From Mactra quadrangularis (lineage: Eukaryota; Mollusca; Bivalvia; Venerida; Mactridae), in contig CM046304.1 of assembly GCA_025267735.1 (NCBI GenBank), positions 24,059,381 through 24,123,380 of the forward strand: 64,000 nt of DNA, read 5' to 3'. This document shows positions 23,817 to 36,709 of the stretch, piece by piece. A model generated the notes under the pieces. That model did not search any database. It saw only the letters and a program-made list of their open reading frames with translations, and was not told the origin of the DNA. A program made the translations under genes and the position numbers. Each line of letters begins with the position of its first letter. Position 1 is the first letter of the stretch.

Positions 23817-24085
23817 AATGTTTATATAACTTATAACAGTTTACAACAAATATACATGACCGTGGAGTGTATAACAACTGAATTACTTACAGCTTATATA
23901 AAAACTTAGATATAAAATAACGAACAGAAGAGAAAGATTGATTTATTTCGAACAAACAGTTTTATGGAGATTACGAATTATAAGCCAGGAAGAGGTCTAC
24001 AACCCGCTCAATCTTTTTAAACCCCGATCTAAAATTTCACCACTCGCTAATTTAGATCTGGCCTTTTCCAAGCGATGGTCATGTT

Positions 24086-26659
24086 CAGGGCCCATATTCA
24101 CAAAAATAAATCTCAAGCTCAGACTCAAACTCAGTCTTGAACTTAGACTTTGACTTCCCTGAGCAAATCTTCAAAATGGTATTCACGAACCGTTTCAGAC
24201 TCAGACTCAGCTGAGATTAAAATTTACTTGATATAAGCGGCCACTAACCATAATAAAAATGAAACAAATGGCCGCCATTTCCCTCGATATAATCAAAGAT
24301 TGGGCAAATTTTATCACAAGAACCTGTTGGAGACCCAAAAATACATTAAAAAATCTAAGTGCTATCTCAGGGGAGGTTATAATTATCACTTGAATGTACC
24401 GGACTTTAAACATACCCTTCTAGTTTTGTTTCTAAAAATAGAAAATAACGACATCGACAGAAAATTGAGAGAACTTTACATCATTTATCTCAGGATTGTT
24501 TGGACTATTTAAGGAATGCCTTTACAAGGTAAGTTTACTTTCATTCTACTATGAATTTATTACAAAATGAATGCAAGAACATTGCAATGCACTAAAATTC
24601 AAATGATTTCAAGTGATAAGTAATTTGGTCATGCAACCACATTGAACCAGCGTTCAACAATGACAGATCGTCTGTTGACATTCATAGATTCTATTTTACA
24701 GACAACTATTACACATTCGTGTGCAATACCTACTAGCTTTTATAAATAAATGTAATTTGATTCCTTAGATCATAAAAATAAAAAATCTTGGTGCTTAAAA
24801 GAGAATTAACGATGACGAGGTAACAAGCGTCACCAAACCAATTCGTACCTAGGCCAAAGTAATAATAATTCTAATTTTTTTACCGAGGCTATAAAGTTAA
24901 ATCTAAGATTTTATCAACACCTTTATGACAATGGTCTGTTTTGAAATTTGGATTGTTTTATTTCAATGTATTTGAATTTACCAATATTCTAATATTTTGA
25001 TGTTTTTGTGATGATTTTCAGGATGCTGACATCAAAAGCCAAGGAACATGGAGAGAAATACATTCACTATTAAATTCAGTTAACTTTGGCTACAACTATG
25101 TGCTGATAAAATAAAGAAGTTGATAGTTTCTATGGCTAACAGTGAGTAATTTCAAACAGTTATGGTAATAAATATATCATAAAACAATACTTTTATTGAA
25201 CAAAACTATTGTTAAACATCAAGGACCCTATATAATATGCATAAAGGGTCAATGTATTACATGTTCTTTAAATTTATTCATTACATATATAAAATTTGCT
25301 ATATTTCTGCTATAATCTTGTCCTTAATATTATAATCATTTAAGCATACATAGAGAACACATAACAAAGAAATGTTGACTGTATTTATTGGACTATCAAA
25401 GTGTATCTAATACATAGTTGGCGGGGTTTATAGCAAAGTATGACGCATGCGCAGTGGTAGTTTATAACAATGCTTGTATAAACTTGATACATGTATAACA
25501 AAATTGAACTTAGTATTCCATTTTTGCAACATCAATTGTCATCAGTAATTATAATTTTTATGACAGGAAATGGAGTGAATATATCTATTTGCACAAGTGT
25601 ATGAAGCATAGTCATAGGCCTTATTTAATAACAATTAACTAGATTTAAATTTTTGGAATAACTTTTCTAATTTTTGTGAATTTCAGAAGATTCTCAGTGA
25701 AAAGTGTGTGTAGTTGCAGATGATCACTTATTGACTGGTCAAGTTCTTATATGATATTTCAGTTCATGGTCATCAAGTATTATTCAGGAAATGATGTAAC
25801 GTTGGCTCATAAAACAGATGCAAAGATGATACCTAGACAATTCCTGTCATCAACAGTGTTTTCTTTTTGTAATTGCCATGGTCAGATATAAATAAAAAAA
25901 TAAACTGCACATAAAGTGTTTAACATGAATTCCTTTTTCTGTTTTCATTTATTATATATTAACACATACTTCCTATGGAGTTCAGCTCAAGGCTTTACTA
26001 ATTTTATGAAAGTGATGGTACCATCAAGAAGCTTGCCTCATTAAAATGGCTTAAATCTATAGTTTCCAGCTCAATTTGGTTGCTGTCCATGCAAGCAAAA
26101 CTGAAACTGAAGCCTAAAGCTCAAGGCTGTTGTCAATTCTTCTATTCAGCAGTCAGCACTGGTCAAGTTAAACCATTCAAGATACTGAAATCTCACCAAA
26201 CAGTTTAAAGTTGAATAAGCTTCCCTATACAACATAAGTCAATGTAATTCTCTATATAGGAATCCTATTTGTCAGTGGAGATGTGTCAAATTAATACTAA
26301 TATTTAAGTAAGTTGTTGTTTGGCTATACATTTGAGAAAAACCTAAACAATCATGGCTACTGCTTGCATACCAGTACATCTAGCATGATTAATTATTTAT
26401 TTAACTTATTTTTGATGGATTTCAAATCTTTAAACATGAAGATTTGTCTACTAAACAACCATTTTTATATATTAAGTGAATTCCTGAGTCTACTATTTTT
26501 AGACTCAACATTTTAGACTCAAACTCTGATTTTAGACTCAGACTCAAGACTCAGAATTTTTGTGAATATCGGTTTTTGGACTTTTGAGTCAGAGTTTGAG
26601 TCTAAAGTCTAAAACTACTCAGTTTTAGACTCAAAAAGCGATAGTGAATATGGGCCCTG
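24086..26659. mobile_element. 2.57-kb TIR element with AGACTCA sub-terminal repeats
   Basis: Perfect 16-bp inverted ends 'CAGGGCCCATATTCAC' and 'GTGAATATGGGCCCTG'. Sub-terminal zones (24105-24215 and 26490-26640) are filled with 'agactca/gagtctaaa' repeats in inverted arrangement. Flanking 8-mers gtcatgtt and gtgacgtt match at 6 of 8, which would fit an old hAT-style duplication, but this is weak. The interior shows no clear transposase. Confidence 0.65.
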
Positions 26660-27110
26660 GTGACGTTTTCTCATCATAATATTCATGAAGAAATTGTTAT
26701 GATACGTAACTTGTTTACATCGTCTACGTCACGCAATTTGAAATGAGCCACCTAATCGCAGACTGTGAATAATACCGCTGTTAAATTAGCATGCAAACTC
26801 AGTCTAAAAATAGAAATTACGAAATCGAAAATAGTGTTTTCGTCTAGATGAAAGCTACGCAGTGATTGGTCGACAGAAAGTTCATCTCGACGTGACCTTG
26901 CATTAACTAAGTAGAGATCCAGTACGACAACGCGAGTAGAACAGGATATCTGTTTACGGAGATTGCAACCCGCTTAGTTATATAGTGATACATTTTCCAG
27001 TTGGAACATTTTTCTCATTTGCAGTATTTAAAATATTCTAAAAAGTGTACATATTTAGATAGGCAAAAGTTTTTGATTAAAAAAGGTGATTTTCCTTTTT
27101 GTGTAATGAA
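26660..27110. other. Spacer
   Basis: No gene or repeat boundary recognised. Confidence 0.35.
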
Positions 27111-27120
27111 AGGACATTTG

Positions 27121-27438
27121 TTTGTTTGTTTTTGTTGGGTTTAACGCCGTAGCATTACATTATATAAGTCATATAACGGCGATCAGTCAACCTACTCACT
27201 CCTCCTGGAAAGGCTAAATCACTGGATTTAACTGTTAACCAACTACTAAGCGCATACTTTCGTCGGTGACTGACAACTACCCTACATAATTAAAAACCAA
27301 TGGTCCCTGAGGGAGAATGGCCGAAGAAATAATTTCATGACCAAGCTTTACGAAAGTATGCCCCGCCCGGGAATCTAAGCCACGACCCTCGATCAGTATA
27401 CTTGCGTGCTACCAACTGAGCTAACCGGGTGGCTTGTG
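27121..27438 (-). mobile_element. tRNA-headed SINE, second family, reverse orientation
   Basis: On the minus strand it starts with a tRNA-like head ('ggttagctcagttggtagca' A-box region). It then has a degenerate B-box, a body with 'tcggtcattctc'-type sequence and 'aggaggagtgagtaggttga', and ends 'cggcgttaaacccaacaaa' with a (CAAA)n-type tail. Flanking AGGACATTTG (27111-27120) and AGGATATTTG (27439-27448) match at 9 of 10 as a target duplication. Fragments of the same family occur at 33420-33632 and 36195-36480. Confidence 0.8.
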
Positions 27439-27448
27439 AGGATATTTG

Positions 27449-28296
27449 AATCAATGTTGGGTACTGTAGGTACAAATATCGCGAAGTATACAACTCCCCT
27501 TATATAAGCTTGCTTACATTGGTTAAAAACCCTTTCCACTGTTCACAGTACACGAGTAAGACATTTACGTAAACTCCCTTCATGTGAAACAGCAATTAAT
27601 ATAGTAGACTCCTATCTTCTAGATGATTCACCTTTTTTCTTAGTCATGACAAAGAAGATTTTCATCACTCTAGGGTTTTATTCCTGGTCTTGAAAATATT
27701 TGTGCCTAAACCCCAAAATTGAATGCGCTAAACTTCAGTGCTTTCAGTACTTTGATTTTATTGCTCATTAGTGTCTGCCACACGCTCGTCAGTATATAAT
27801 ACAACATAAGCGGTAGTTTATTACAGCTGGAGCTTACTTTGAGAATTTGAAGCGATGGACAGGTTTAAAAGTTAAGCAACGAAATGGAAGGTTAGTGGTA
27901 GGATGGATGACCGTTATGTATTATTGTTAGCTCGATGCACTTTACGTTATTGATGGTTATTTTCATTATTTAGGGCCATAACAAATTGATCATATGTTCG
28001 TCGGATTTCCCGCACCTTAAAATCCATAACGAAAACAAATTTTAGCTGCCGCACATTGAAATTTGTACAATTTAGAAATTTTAATAACACAGTCCTTTGT
28101 TCAGAAATATCATAACTGCTCTCTGTTTTGGACCTTAAAGTAATATTTAATACATTTTCACAATTCTTAAAAAGGTCAATGCATACTTTTCATAAACTTT
28201 TATGCATGCTTCCCTTCTTAAATTGATTTCACATCAGTTTAACGCCGACATGTCTCAACGTTTACGCTCTCTACACAGCTTATCATCAGACGTCAT
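27449..28296. other. AT-rich spacer
   Basis: Nothing supportable. Confidence 0.4.
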
Positions 28297-28300
28297 TGTA

Positions 28301-29691
28301 CAGCCGTTCTCCAGAAATCGTTACCATTTTGAAAAGTGAAATGTCGAAATATGAACTTACTGTAAATTTTTTAACATAATTGCAAAATTCAAACCTTCGT
28401 GGTATCGAAACAAAAATATAACGCACACCATTCTAAGACTGAAAAAGATATACGAGTTCAAAAAGTATACGTCAACTCCTACGTTACGGAGAGTAGAATC
28501 ATGAGCTCAAGTAGTAGATACCTAGTTTTCAAATGCAAGTTTGTATTTCTGTCCATGTAAGTATGGAATATCATTCAATTGTGAGTAGTGAAACAAATTG
28601 AAGCAAACTACTTCGCAATATATACATGATTGTCAGAATAGCGCATGTAGAAGTCATCATCATTTTTTGTTGTTAAGATAAGATAACGTAACACAATTAT
28701 GTCAACATGTGTATTTGTCACATACAGACATGTGGACCATTCTTTTCCAAATTGAAGAAAACTTGAACATTTAAGGCACAAAATAAAATGTAAATTAGTT
28801 TGAAACATGACACTGTATGCTCATACATAATGACATATTTGATGTGCCATGGAGTTACGGAACATAGTAAAAATTAGAAAGTCTTGCCAACTCGAACAAA
28901 ATGCATTTTAATATCGATTAAACAATACAAAAGTATGATTTATTAATAGCACAAAGTATTTCCTTATGTTAAAAAAATTTCAGTTTAAGTGTTACCATTA
29001 CAATAATACTGAGCTTTGAATATAACAAATGAGACATATGAAGTAAGTATGAAGGTATTAACCTAACTAAAATGCCCTTTTACTGATATGTTCTAGTGTG
29101 TATTCCATGTAGATATAATTATGAAATATACAACACTGATCGTGATGAACATTATAAATAGTCAATAAATTAGCTATTTGCGAAAAATTACTACGCTAAG
29201 CGGCGTTACGGAACATATGCTAAGCACCACGATGGGAAATGATTGTAACAACCCATTCGTTTGGGTTTGACACAATAGTTACGGTAATATAAGACTGTTT
29301 TGGAGACAACCCTAAAAAGTAGAAAATCTTAGAATTTCATATTCGTATCAGTAGAATACCTTTAAAATCATACAATTCACTGCCCATATATAGAAAATAA
29401 ATACATATTACAAGCAATTACAAACCTTAGATTAATTATTTTTCAAAGCAAATATTAAAAATAGAGCTGAGGACACGGCATTTTTCTACTTATTGAAGTT
29501 TTTACTTAGCAAACTTTTGCCAAAAGGCCTCAGTTTTCAATGTTTCTTTTGTACCACTTTAGCAACAACAATCTAAGTTAACATTTCGAAATGATTAAAA
29601 CCATAAGTGTTGTTTCACGCTGTGTATATAGTCGTATATAACCTGGAGACATGTGTTTTTCAAAATGGTAACCATTTCTGGAGAACGGCTG
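28301..29691. mobile_element. 1.39-kb TIR element with 4-bp target duplication
   Basis: Inverted ends of about 35 bp: 'CAGCCGTTCTCCAGAAATCG' continuing into 'ttaccattttgaaaa' at the left, and the inverted counterpart ending 'ctggagaacggctg' at the right. TGTA flanks both sides (28297-28300 and 29692-29695). There is no transposase frame. 'gttacggaacat' recurs inside (28855, 29210). Superfamily not assigned. Confidence 0.75.
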
Positions 29692-29695
29692 TGTA

Positions 29696-32110
29696 GTGAA
29701 TACATTTGTAGAATATGCAGGTCGATCCATTACTTAGACATCAGGTCGGACTGGGATTTTTTTTTACATTCTTACATTTTTGACCCCCAAACAAATCTTA
29801 CAGGTTCGATTTAATTCTAGTGGTATTTTTAGACATAAACATACTTTACCAAAATGAAAAGAATATAATAATACACAAAAGGTGAACAGGGCTGGTCCAT
29901 TATAATTTTAGTGTGGTTCTGATATTTGGTATAATTCTGTGCCTCCTAGTTATCTAGTTAGCAAGACTGTTATTAACAGGCGAAGCTATAAGCGGCATTT
30001 CAGAACTGCGATCAAGAGTTGTGGTCCATTTTTCCGCATGCCAGCTAATAGTTCAATATTAAAAACTCGATATATGACTGCCTTTATATTGCATTCACAC
30101 ATATTTCATAAAATTCAGTGTGACACCAAATCTCTTCAATTTTGTGAACAATTAAACTATGTTAGAAAAGTAATAACACGACTGGTTACCGCGGATGTAT
30201 ACATGTACATCGATTTCATTCATGAAAAATTATGAATGAAAATATTTTACTCGGCCCCGTATCAAGCACTATAGTCACGTGATTAACAATTCCATAAACC
30301 TGGAAGACTCGATCAAACGCTTTACTTTGAATTTGTAAGAACATTTAAATTTCATAATAATATAAACAGTGGAGTAAATGGTTTATTTCTGTGTAAAAAA
30401 TAAACAAATATTGAATGAGTTGTAAAGTAGTCTATTCCAGGGAATTAGATACACACTGTTATCTATGTCTCTGTCTATTCGCCGTGCGAATTCGAATATT
30501 TCATAAGTTCATTACTACTGTTCTACGCAGTGAAACTTCGAATATTCGTAACATTGAAATTAATGTGCATACTATCTTAATAATTATTTCAGTGAAGTAA
30601 ATTGGTATTTCTTTGCCCAAAAATATACTAATATTGTATAACAAGTTAGTAATTCAAAAATTTCTACGTCGAGATGTGCTGTGACTCCTCGCTGTGATAA
30701 TTCGAATATGCGTAATATTAGCTGGGGAGGGGGGCTATTGCACTTTACCGGTACGTAGTAATTCACCTGAACTAAAAATACCAGTATTAGCATTTTTATA
30801 AAATGTTTAACTGTGTATTCACAGCGTATCCAAACCGTCCGAAGTCTTTTTATAGAAGACAAGACTTAACGTGCCCTGGTAATATGTAAGACCATTGAGT
30901 CTATTTTTAGAATTCCAGGAATTAGCGCGCTTTGTTTACGATATGTAAAACAAGTATAAGCATTTCCGAAAATGCTCGAAATCGACGTTTAGCCGTGTAT
31001 AACACCTTTTCCTTTGAGTAAATGAATTGAAATAATATCCCTCAACGTTGTTAGTCGTGCCGAGTCTATTTAGTGAATATCGGGATTTGCATGACACGTG
31101 AATGATATGTATCATTTAGACCTTTTTTGATTCATTGTATGGAACCTTCTTGGCTGATGAAAGTACATCGAATAAACAGGTGTTGTCCAGGATTTGTTCG
31201 GACTACGAAAATAAAACAGCATTATTATGGTAGACTCTAGAACTGTTCCTGTTTATTTGACATATAGGGACTAACCCCAATAACAGCAAACCGAAATATT
31301 CCGGCCAACGATCACCGATATGAGTCAGAAGTGTGTTAAGCTAACAGCTATGTTTATGAGGGGCGTGACTAAAACCTGTCTAAGTGGATACTGGTTACGC
31401 CTCTCGGCTGATTGGATACAAATAATCTTCTCCCGTATAAATAGATTCGCCCGTTAGTAGGTAAGATATGTTTGCATTTTTTCAACAAAAAGGAGTTTTA
31501 AAAAAGAAAACACATTTTATTATTAGCTGTGCATATTTTCTGTTTTTTTTGCAACTTCCTTGAAACTGGTTATAGTTCATGCAATAATAATGGTATTTTC
31601 TGGTAATACAAGCAGATAACCCAACAAAAAAAATGCGCGGAAGAGTTCATACGTGCATCCCAATTTTGACTGTCCAACGTCCACTATTTCATCATGTGAC
31701 CTAAAAGAGTACACAATTATGTATTCTAAGGTATAATACAGAGCATGAGAGTACTCCATGATTAAATGGCAGTTTATAGATATACATGCACAATATCTAA
31801 ACGTTCAGCATGCAGACACAGTATCAAAACTTATTATAGACAAGTACAAATAATTAATACCTTTTACATCATGCATTTTGTGCTTCGTATACAATAAACC
31901 CGATCCAAAATTCCTAGCTGGAGTAATCGCTTATAAATTTACCGCGAGTCTGCAGCAAATCTGTTCACGGAGACGTGCGTGAAATATATCGGTACGTGTG
32001 GATTTTAGCATGAGCCTCAATTTAGGGGAGCATCTATTTTGCAATGTATTAAGATATAAATTAATGAAAATAATGTACTTAAAATACTTTAATTAGCTCA
32101 GTCAGCATTT
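29696..32110. other. Spacer with no supported gene
   Basis: AT-rich, with several short open frames that show no family features. 'TATAAATAG' at about 31436 resembles a TATA box, but no gene start is evident after it. Phrases containing 'ttcgaatat' recur between 30490 and 30715. Confidence 0.35.
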
Positions 32111-32114
32111 GTAG

Positions 32115-32188
32115 AAAAAAAGGAGGACGCAAGTAAAAGAAATCCTGAACTGCTCCTACCATCAGATTCTGACGACTCCGATATGTAA
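32115..32188 (+). CDS. Possible terminal exon with acidic C-terminus
   Basis: After an acceptor-like 'tcagcatttgtag', a short frame reads KKEDASKRNPELLLPSDSDD and then SDM before TAA. The composition (charged, Ser/Asp-rich tail) is typical of a protein C-terminus and unlike the AT-rich flanks. An AATAAA lies about 420 bp downstream (near 32612). No upstream exon was identified, so this could be a fragment or chance. Confidence 0.25.
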
Positions 32189-32937
32189 ATAAGTGATCTT
32201 ATTTTAAGTTCATGATATTTTGTCTTTTATCGAGGGTTACTGTCCCGAACACCCGCTTTTTCATGGTCATCGTCAGTACCGACTCGTTGAAGACACAGGG
32301 ATTCATAACGATAACCATTTATACCTATGTCCATGGCTGCCCAAATTGTGGCACGTACCTATTAAATAAAACCCTCTTTTGGCTTCAAAGTTTGCATTGT
32401 CTATGGAAAGTATGTTATGAATTTAAGAAAAATTCTGAATTTTTGGTTTTGAAGAGGTAAATGATAGTTAAAATCACAAACAAAATTTGAGTTAATTCCA
32501 TCCGATAGTTATTTAGATATTTCATTGGGTCCAGCTTTAAGGCAAAATACCTATAAAATGAAAATATCTTGTATTTTAATGTGTATTTCACACTTTATAT
32601 TGTTTCATTTCAATAAATGATATTGTTCTCTATCTCATGCTGTTGCGTTGTTCTTTTTTATTCAAAAATGTACATACTGTAGGCTGATCCAACAATTGAA
32701 ATCGACTTCTTTTATGATAATTTCTACTGCTTACCTTAATAGTAACTCATAGTAGCAGAACAGTTCTGTTCTGTTTATAATAGCTATGAAAGTAAGATTA
32801 CAAAAAACAAGAATTATTTTAAATTTCTTTTTCCATTGTTGAATCATCTAGCTTGTGAATAATGATTTTAATTTTTTCTTCACGTGTTCAACATGATTTT
32901 GATATTTTACTTGAAGTACAATATTTTGTGATTATAG

Positions 32938-33000
32938 ACAGGATGTATGAAAGAATTGTGTTGACATTACTGAAAATCATTATTTCTATTGAAGGAGGAA
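32938..33000 (+). CDS. Possible 63-bp internal exon
   Basis: An acceptor-like 'gtgattatag' precedes and a good donor GAA|GTAAGA follows. The enclosed 21 codons (frame MYERIVLTLLKIIISIEGG) are phase 1 on both sides. The frame also stays open past the donor to a stop at 33129. No family is recognised and no partner exon found. Confidence 0.25.
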
Positions 33001-33419
33001 GTAAGACTTCTCACAGCTCTTCATCAACTAGTAATTATACAAGTCCATTGATCAGTCAGTTACTAGAAAAATGTATTCCAGGCTTTCTTAAAAAGCTCTT
33101 AATCATCAGATTTGATTTATACCTAAATTAATGACTGGTCATACGTGATACCACTAAACTACAACTTTAACCATTGATGGTTGTTTGAGCCTTCAACACT
33201 GTCTTGCTTCAGTGCTTTTCAGCACTTTGATTTTAATAAAAGTACCAAAGACAAATGAAGTTATCTTTTCTTTTGAGTTCATGAAGGTGTATACCTCTTC
33301 ACTCCTATTCCTTACTTGTTTTAAATTCAATAGAATTTGAATCTGTAGTAACAACATAGTACATGTCATCAATTTGTTGTGACCTTTACTCCATAGCATC
33401 ATATTGTATATATCTTAAA

Positions 33420-33632
33420 TCACGGCGATCAGTCCACCTACTCACAGTTCCTAAAAAGTCTAAACATCTGGATTACTACTAGGCGCAATTCAGTGACTGA
33501 CAGCTGCCCGATACATGTATGATTAAGAATCGGTACCAAGAGGGAGAATGACCGAAGAAAATTTTTCATGACTAAGCTTCACGAAAGTGTTCCCACCCGT
33601 GAATCGAACTTACGAACCCTCGAGCAGTAGAA
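33420..33632 (-). mobile_element. Truncated SINE, second family
   Basis: Shares 'cggcgatcagtccacctact', 'agggagaatgaccgaagaaa' and 'atgactaagcttcacgaaag' with the SINE at 27121-27438, in the same orientation. The tRNA head is cut short near 33632 and the tail is missing. Confidence 0.7.
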
Positions 33633-35090
33633 TAATGTGCTTGTTAAATGAAATATGAAACTCAGTTGACTAGGATTGATATCGAAATAGTAACTTACAA
33701 CTCATAAATCGTTAAAAAATTCCTTCCAACGGTGTTAGAACCAATTGTTTGGGATGAATCAATGACAAACCGAATAAAAGCAATGTGATTTTTAGTAGAA
33801 AAATAATACTCCGAATTGCTTACTTATGTTTGTCTCCTCATTCTTCGCCCTTTGTCTTTTTTAAAGACATTTCTTGTTTACCATACCAATGGAAAATTAA
33901 CACAAATACTACTGTTTCAATAACTAACTTTGACACATACAATACACTGTTGTGGATCACTCAATGCAATGCGCACTGTGCTTCGATTCATTTTGAGTAA
34001 GGCGTGCTATGAACTGCTGTTATGGGATGTAAACAAAGAGTTGAGAATATTTTTTCTTAATTTTCGAGACTTATATATATTCTTTTGAAATGTGGAATCA
34101 CAATTCGATCCGTAATTTGTTTAAGAAATGTTCCTAAAAGCAGTCTTACGATTGACCTTGTAACAAAATATATTTCGCAGAAATTCTGCGACCTAGCACC
34201 GTGGAAATATGCGGGTGTCCTACGTTTTGGCTCGTTATTTCGCGTTTTACTCGATATAACATTAAAAACCTATCAGTGAAGTACAATACATAGTTTCTCA
34301 CTGCTCGTCACACTATTCATGCTTGTATTTTACTCTGGACATGGACTTTTTGAGAATATACGTTAAATTGTAGTCTGTGCTAGCTTGGAGCAATCGGCGC
34401 ACTGCTTTCACATGAAGATATATAGAAAAGTGTTCAAATCAACCAAAATTGCTAATTTTCTTTATCAATAAGCCTCCACAAACTACGTTGTGTCATCGGT
34501 TAGTTTCACTTATAGTTGATATTTACGAAAAACAATTTTGGACATTTACTGTGTTAATAAATTCATCCGTGTTTTAGGGTCAATGAATGGTTTGTGTAAT
34601 TTGTGTCAGATTCGGAGCAAAATATACGCAATAGGTGAAGGATTGTTCCTGCAAGGGAAAGCTTCTTGTCCTTATTATGTCATGATTTTTTTTCTACTTC
34701 AGATCATGAGTGGAATGCCTTGACCAACTTTTGAATGCTTGACATGTGGGAGAAAATATAACCAAAACGAGACTTGAGGCGCACGTGAAACGCATGATGA
34801 CAAGTTAACACGGATAGGGCGTCCATGATAATTCTGTACCGAAACATTGACCATACTATCCAAAAGATATACTCCTAAAAAGCTGTTTACTATATGGAAA
34901 ACATTTATGTGATGCATGCAACTTAGCGTTCAGTTAAAAACTGAAATGTTCGATTCTTCTTTAAGGTCACGTTGCATTGAAATAGAGTTCACATATAGAC
35001 ATATGTAAGGACACAAACATAACTCTTGAAAAAAATAGTGATAGAGCTGGTACCACATCAGAGTCCACTGAAATGCAATGATGAAACAAT
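33633..35090. other. AT-rich spacer
   Basis: Nothing supportable. Several open frames of 60-70 codons lack any family signal. Confidence 0.4.
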
Positions 35091-35102
35091 AAAGAATCAT
35101 AC

Positions 35103-35299
35103 CTATGTTTTTGATGAGGGAATGTTGTACTGCAGTTCTGTGTACATACCGGATGACCCGCCATTTTCTTGTAAATATCTTGATGAGTTTCACGAACTTT
35201 TTGTTCCGTATATGGAGCTAAACGTTCTTCTATAAATTCAATTGCCGCACCGATCTTAGCAATGTTACGGTATTCTGGATTCCTTCTAATGTTATCCAT
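35103..35299 (-). CDS. Short conserved coding exon, copy 2 (unknown family)
   Basis: A minus-strand frame from the Met at 35299 reads through EYRNIAKIGAAIEFIEERL, APYTEQKVRETHQDIYKKM, a GHPVCTQNC segment and a TTFPHQKHR end. It then meets a CATAG|GTATGA donor-like site (35103/35102). An upstream in-frame Met at 35359 is also open. Identity to copy 1 (1362-1619) is high, and most base changes are silent. An ISL2EU-like transposase fragment lies about 400 bp away in the divergent direction. The exon might therefore be part of such an element, but copy 1 has no transposase neighbour. Function unknown. Confidence 0.5.
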
Positions 35300-35690
35300 T
35301 TTAATTGAGCGCAAAAATTTGTCCTCAACGTCGTTTTTATACCACAACCGTTTATTCAATGACCAAAGTCGTAAACCGTTTTTGATCAGTGTATAACACG
35401 CAATTTGCTATTAATAGACATTGATACATGTAACTTGATCAGAAACGGAATATGAAAATTACTATTGTAAAATGAAAGGGGTCTTCTCAAACTAGTCAGA
35501 CATGTTTTTTACATTGTATAAGGCCATTGATAAAGAAACGTTTGGTTTCAACTGATGTTAAAGTAAAACTTCATTTTAATTACCAATTTATCAGGAAATA
35601 CACAATATAATATAGTTATACAATTCAGTAGTCACTGTCGTAACCAAAGTCCCGCATTAATTGCAGACATTTCTAGTTATAGATATCAAT
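35300..35690. other. AT-rich spacer
   Basis: Nothing recognised apart from the open 5' extension of the neighbouring exon. Confidence 0.35.
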
Positions 35691-35754
35691 TCAATCAAAT
35701 CACGGGTGAAACACCGGAAGCTACAATTGATCTACAAAATTACCTGAATTTAGA

Positions 35755-35988
35755 AGAGTTGAGACCTTACGGAACCAAGTGTTGCTGTTTATTCTTTGGT
35801 TAAGGTCTTATCCTTCTTATAATATGTTGGCTGCAATATTTGCTGTTTCAGTTGCAACGATTGAAAACGAAATACAAAGTTTCATTAAATGGCCTACTAA
35901 TGAGGAATGGCAAAGTATGGGTGGTGTATGGACGAAATTGCCTAATATTGTCGGCGCCATAGATGGTACTTCACATGAAGTGAGATAA
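35755..35988 (+). pseudogene. ISL2EU/Harbinger-like DDE transposase fragment
   Basis: From about 35755 an open stretch reads LLFILWLRSYPSYNMLAAIF, then VSVATIENEI, KWPTNEEW, and VWTKLPNIVGAIDGTSHE. The 'LxWLRxYPxYxxLAxxFxVS...WPTxEEW...WxxLPxxxGAIDGTSHEI' pattern is characteristic of the DDE_Tnp_4 transposases of ISL2EU-type elements; the D of GAIDGT is the first catalytic residue. The frame ends at a stop just after the motif and all downstream catalytic parts are missing. A gap between ENEIQ and SFIKWP also looks like an internal deletion. It is a dead remnant with no recognisable TIRs. Confidence 0.65.
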
Positions 35989-36194
35989 AAACGAGTTGTT
36001 GAGGTCAAAGGTCAACATAGTGCATTTTCTTTTTATTAAAGCTATGTATTCATTGAACAGTATGTTTCTTGAAAAAAGTCACGCAAGTTTATAATAGAAA
36101 CCTATAAAATACGTTCTAATTGTTCAAATGGTTTTAAAATGCATTTGGTAACATGATTGCGTCCCTTTTTGTAAAGTTTGTTGCGTAAATAGGT

Positions 36195-36480
36195 AAGAAT
36201 ACAGCTCACGTGTAGCTCAGTAGGTAGCACACTAGTCTGCTTGCTGATCATGAGTATTTTTATATCTATTCCTGGATAAAGCATGCTTTTATGGAGTTTG
36301 TTCATGAAATGACATCAATGGAAATTCTCCCTTTTACCACTAATTCTTTATAATGTCAGTCACTGACGAAATTACATGCTTAGTTACTGCTTGAGAGCTT
36401 AATCCAGATATTTAGCATTTCTAAGACCGTCGGGATAGGACCTTTACGATGTGCTGCTACGGCGTTGGACCAAACTAAAC
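36195..36480 (+). mobile_element. Degraded SINE, second family
   Basis: Head 'gtagctcagtaggtagcaca' (A-box region), body 'attctccctttt...gtcagtcactgacg', and an end 'gctgctacggcgttggaccaa' matching the SINE at 27121-27438 in the opposite orientation. The B-box is lost and no target duplication is seen. Confidence 0.6.
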
Positions 36481-36564
36481 GGGGAAATACGCAATAAATC
36501 AACCCTAACACGACAGACATTGAGTTAAGAACATATTTCGATTTTTATTATATGTTTGTAAAAT

Positions 36565-36640
36565 GAATCATAATCTAAAATGGTACAAATCTTTAAGATA
36601 TAGTTTCTTAAAGACGAAACAGGATTAGCACAATGTTGTA
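36565..36640. repeat. Left arm of a widely spaced inverted repeat
   Basis: About 75 bp from 'aatcataatctaaaatggta' to 'gattagcacaatgttgt' matches the reverse complement of 44326-44400 with few differences. The arms are about 7.7 kb apart and enclose the full-length LINE. They may be ends of an older element or two copies of a dispersed repeat. Confidence 0.6.
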
Positions 36641-36709
36641 CTTTACAATTTCACCCAAATATGCATACTTGGTCAGCTTAATAACATTAGTATGTAACAC
36701 CATAGGCCA

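Noticed and set aside
31436..31470. Core promoter (TATAAATAG)
   Set aside because: An isolated TATA-like string in AT-rich DNA with no convincing downstream first exon.
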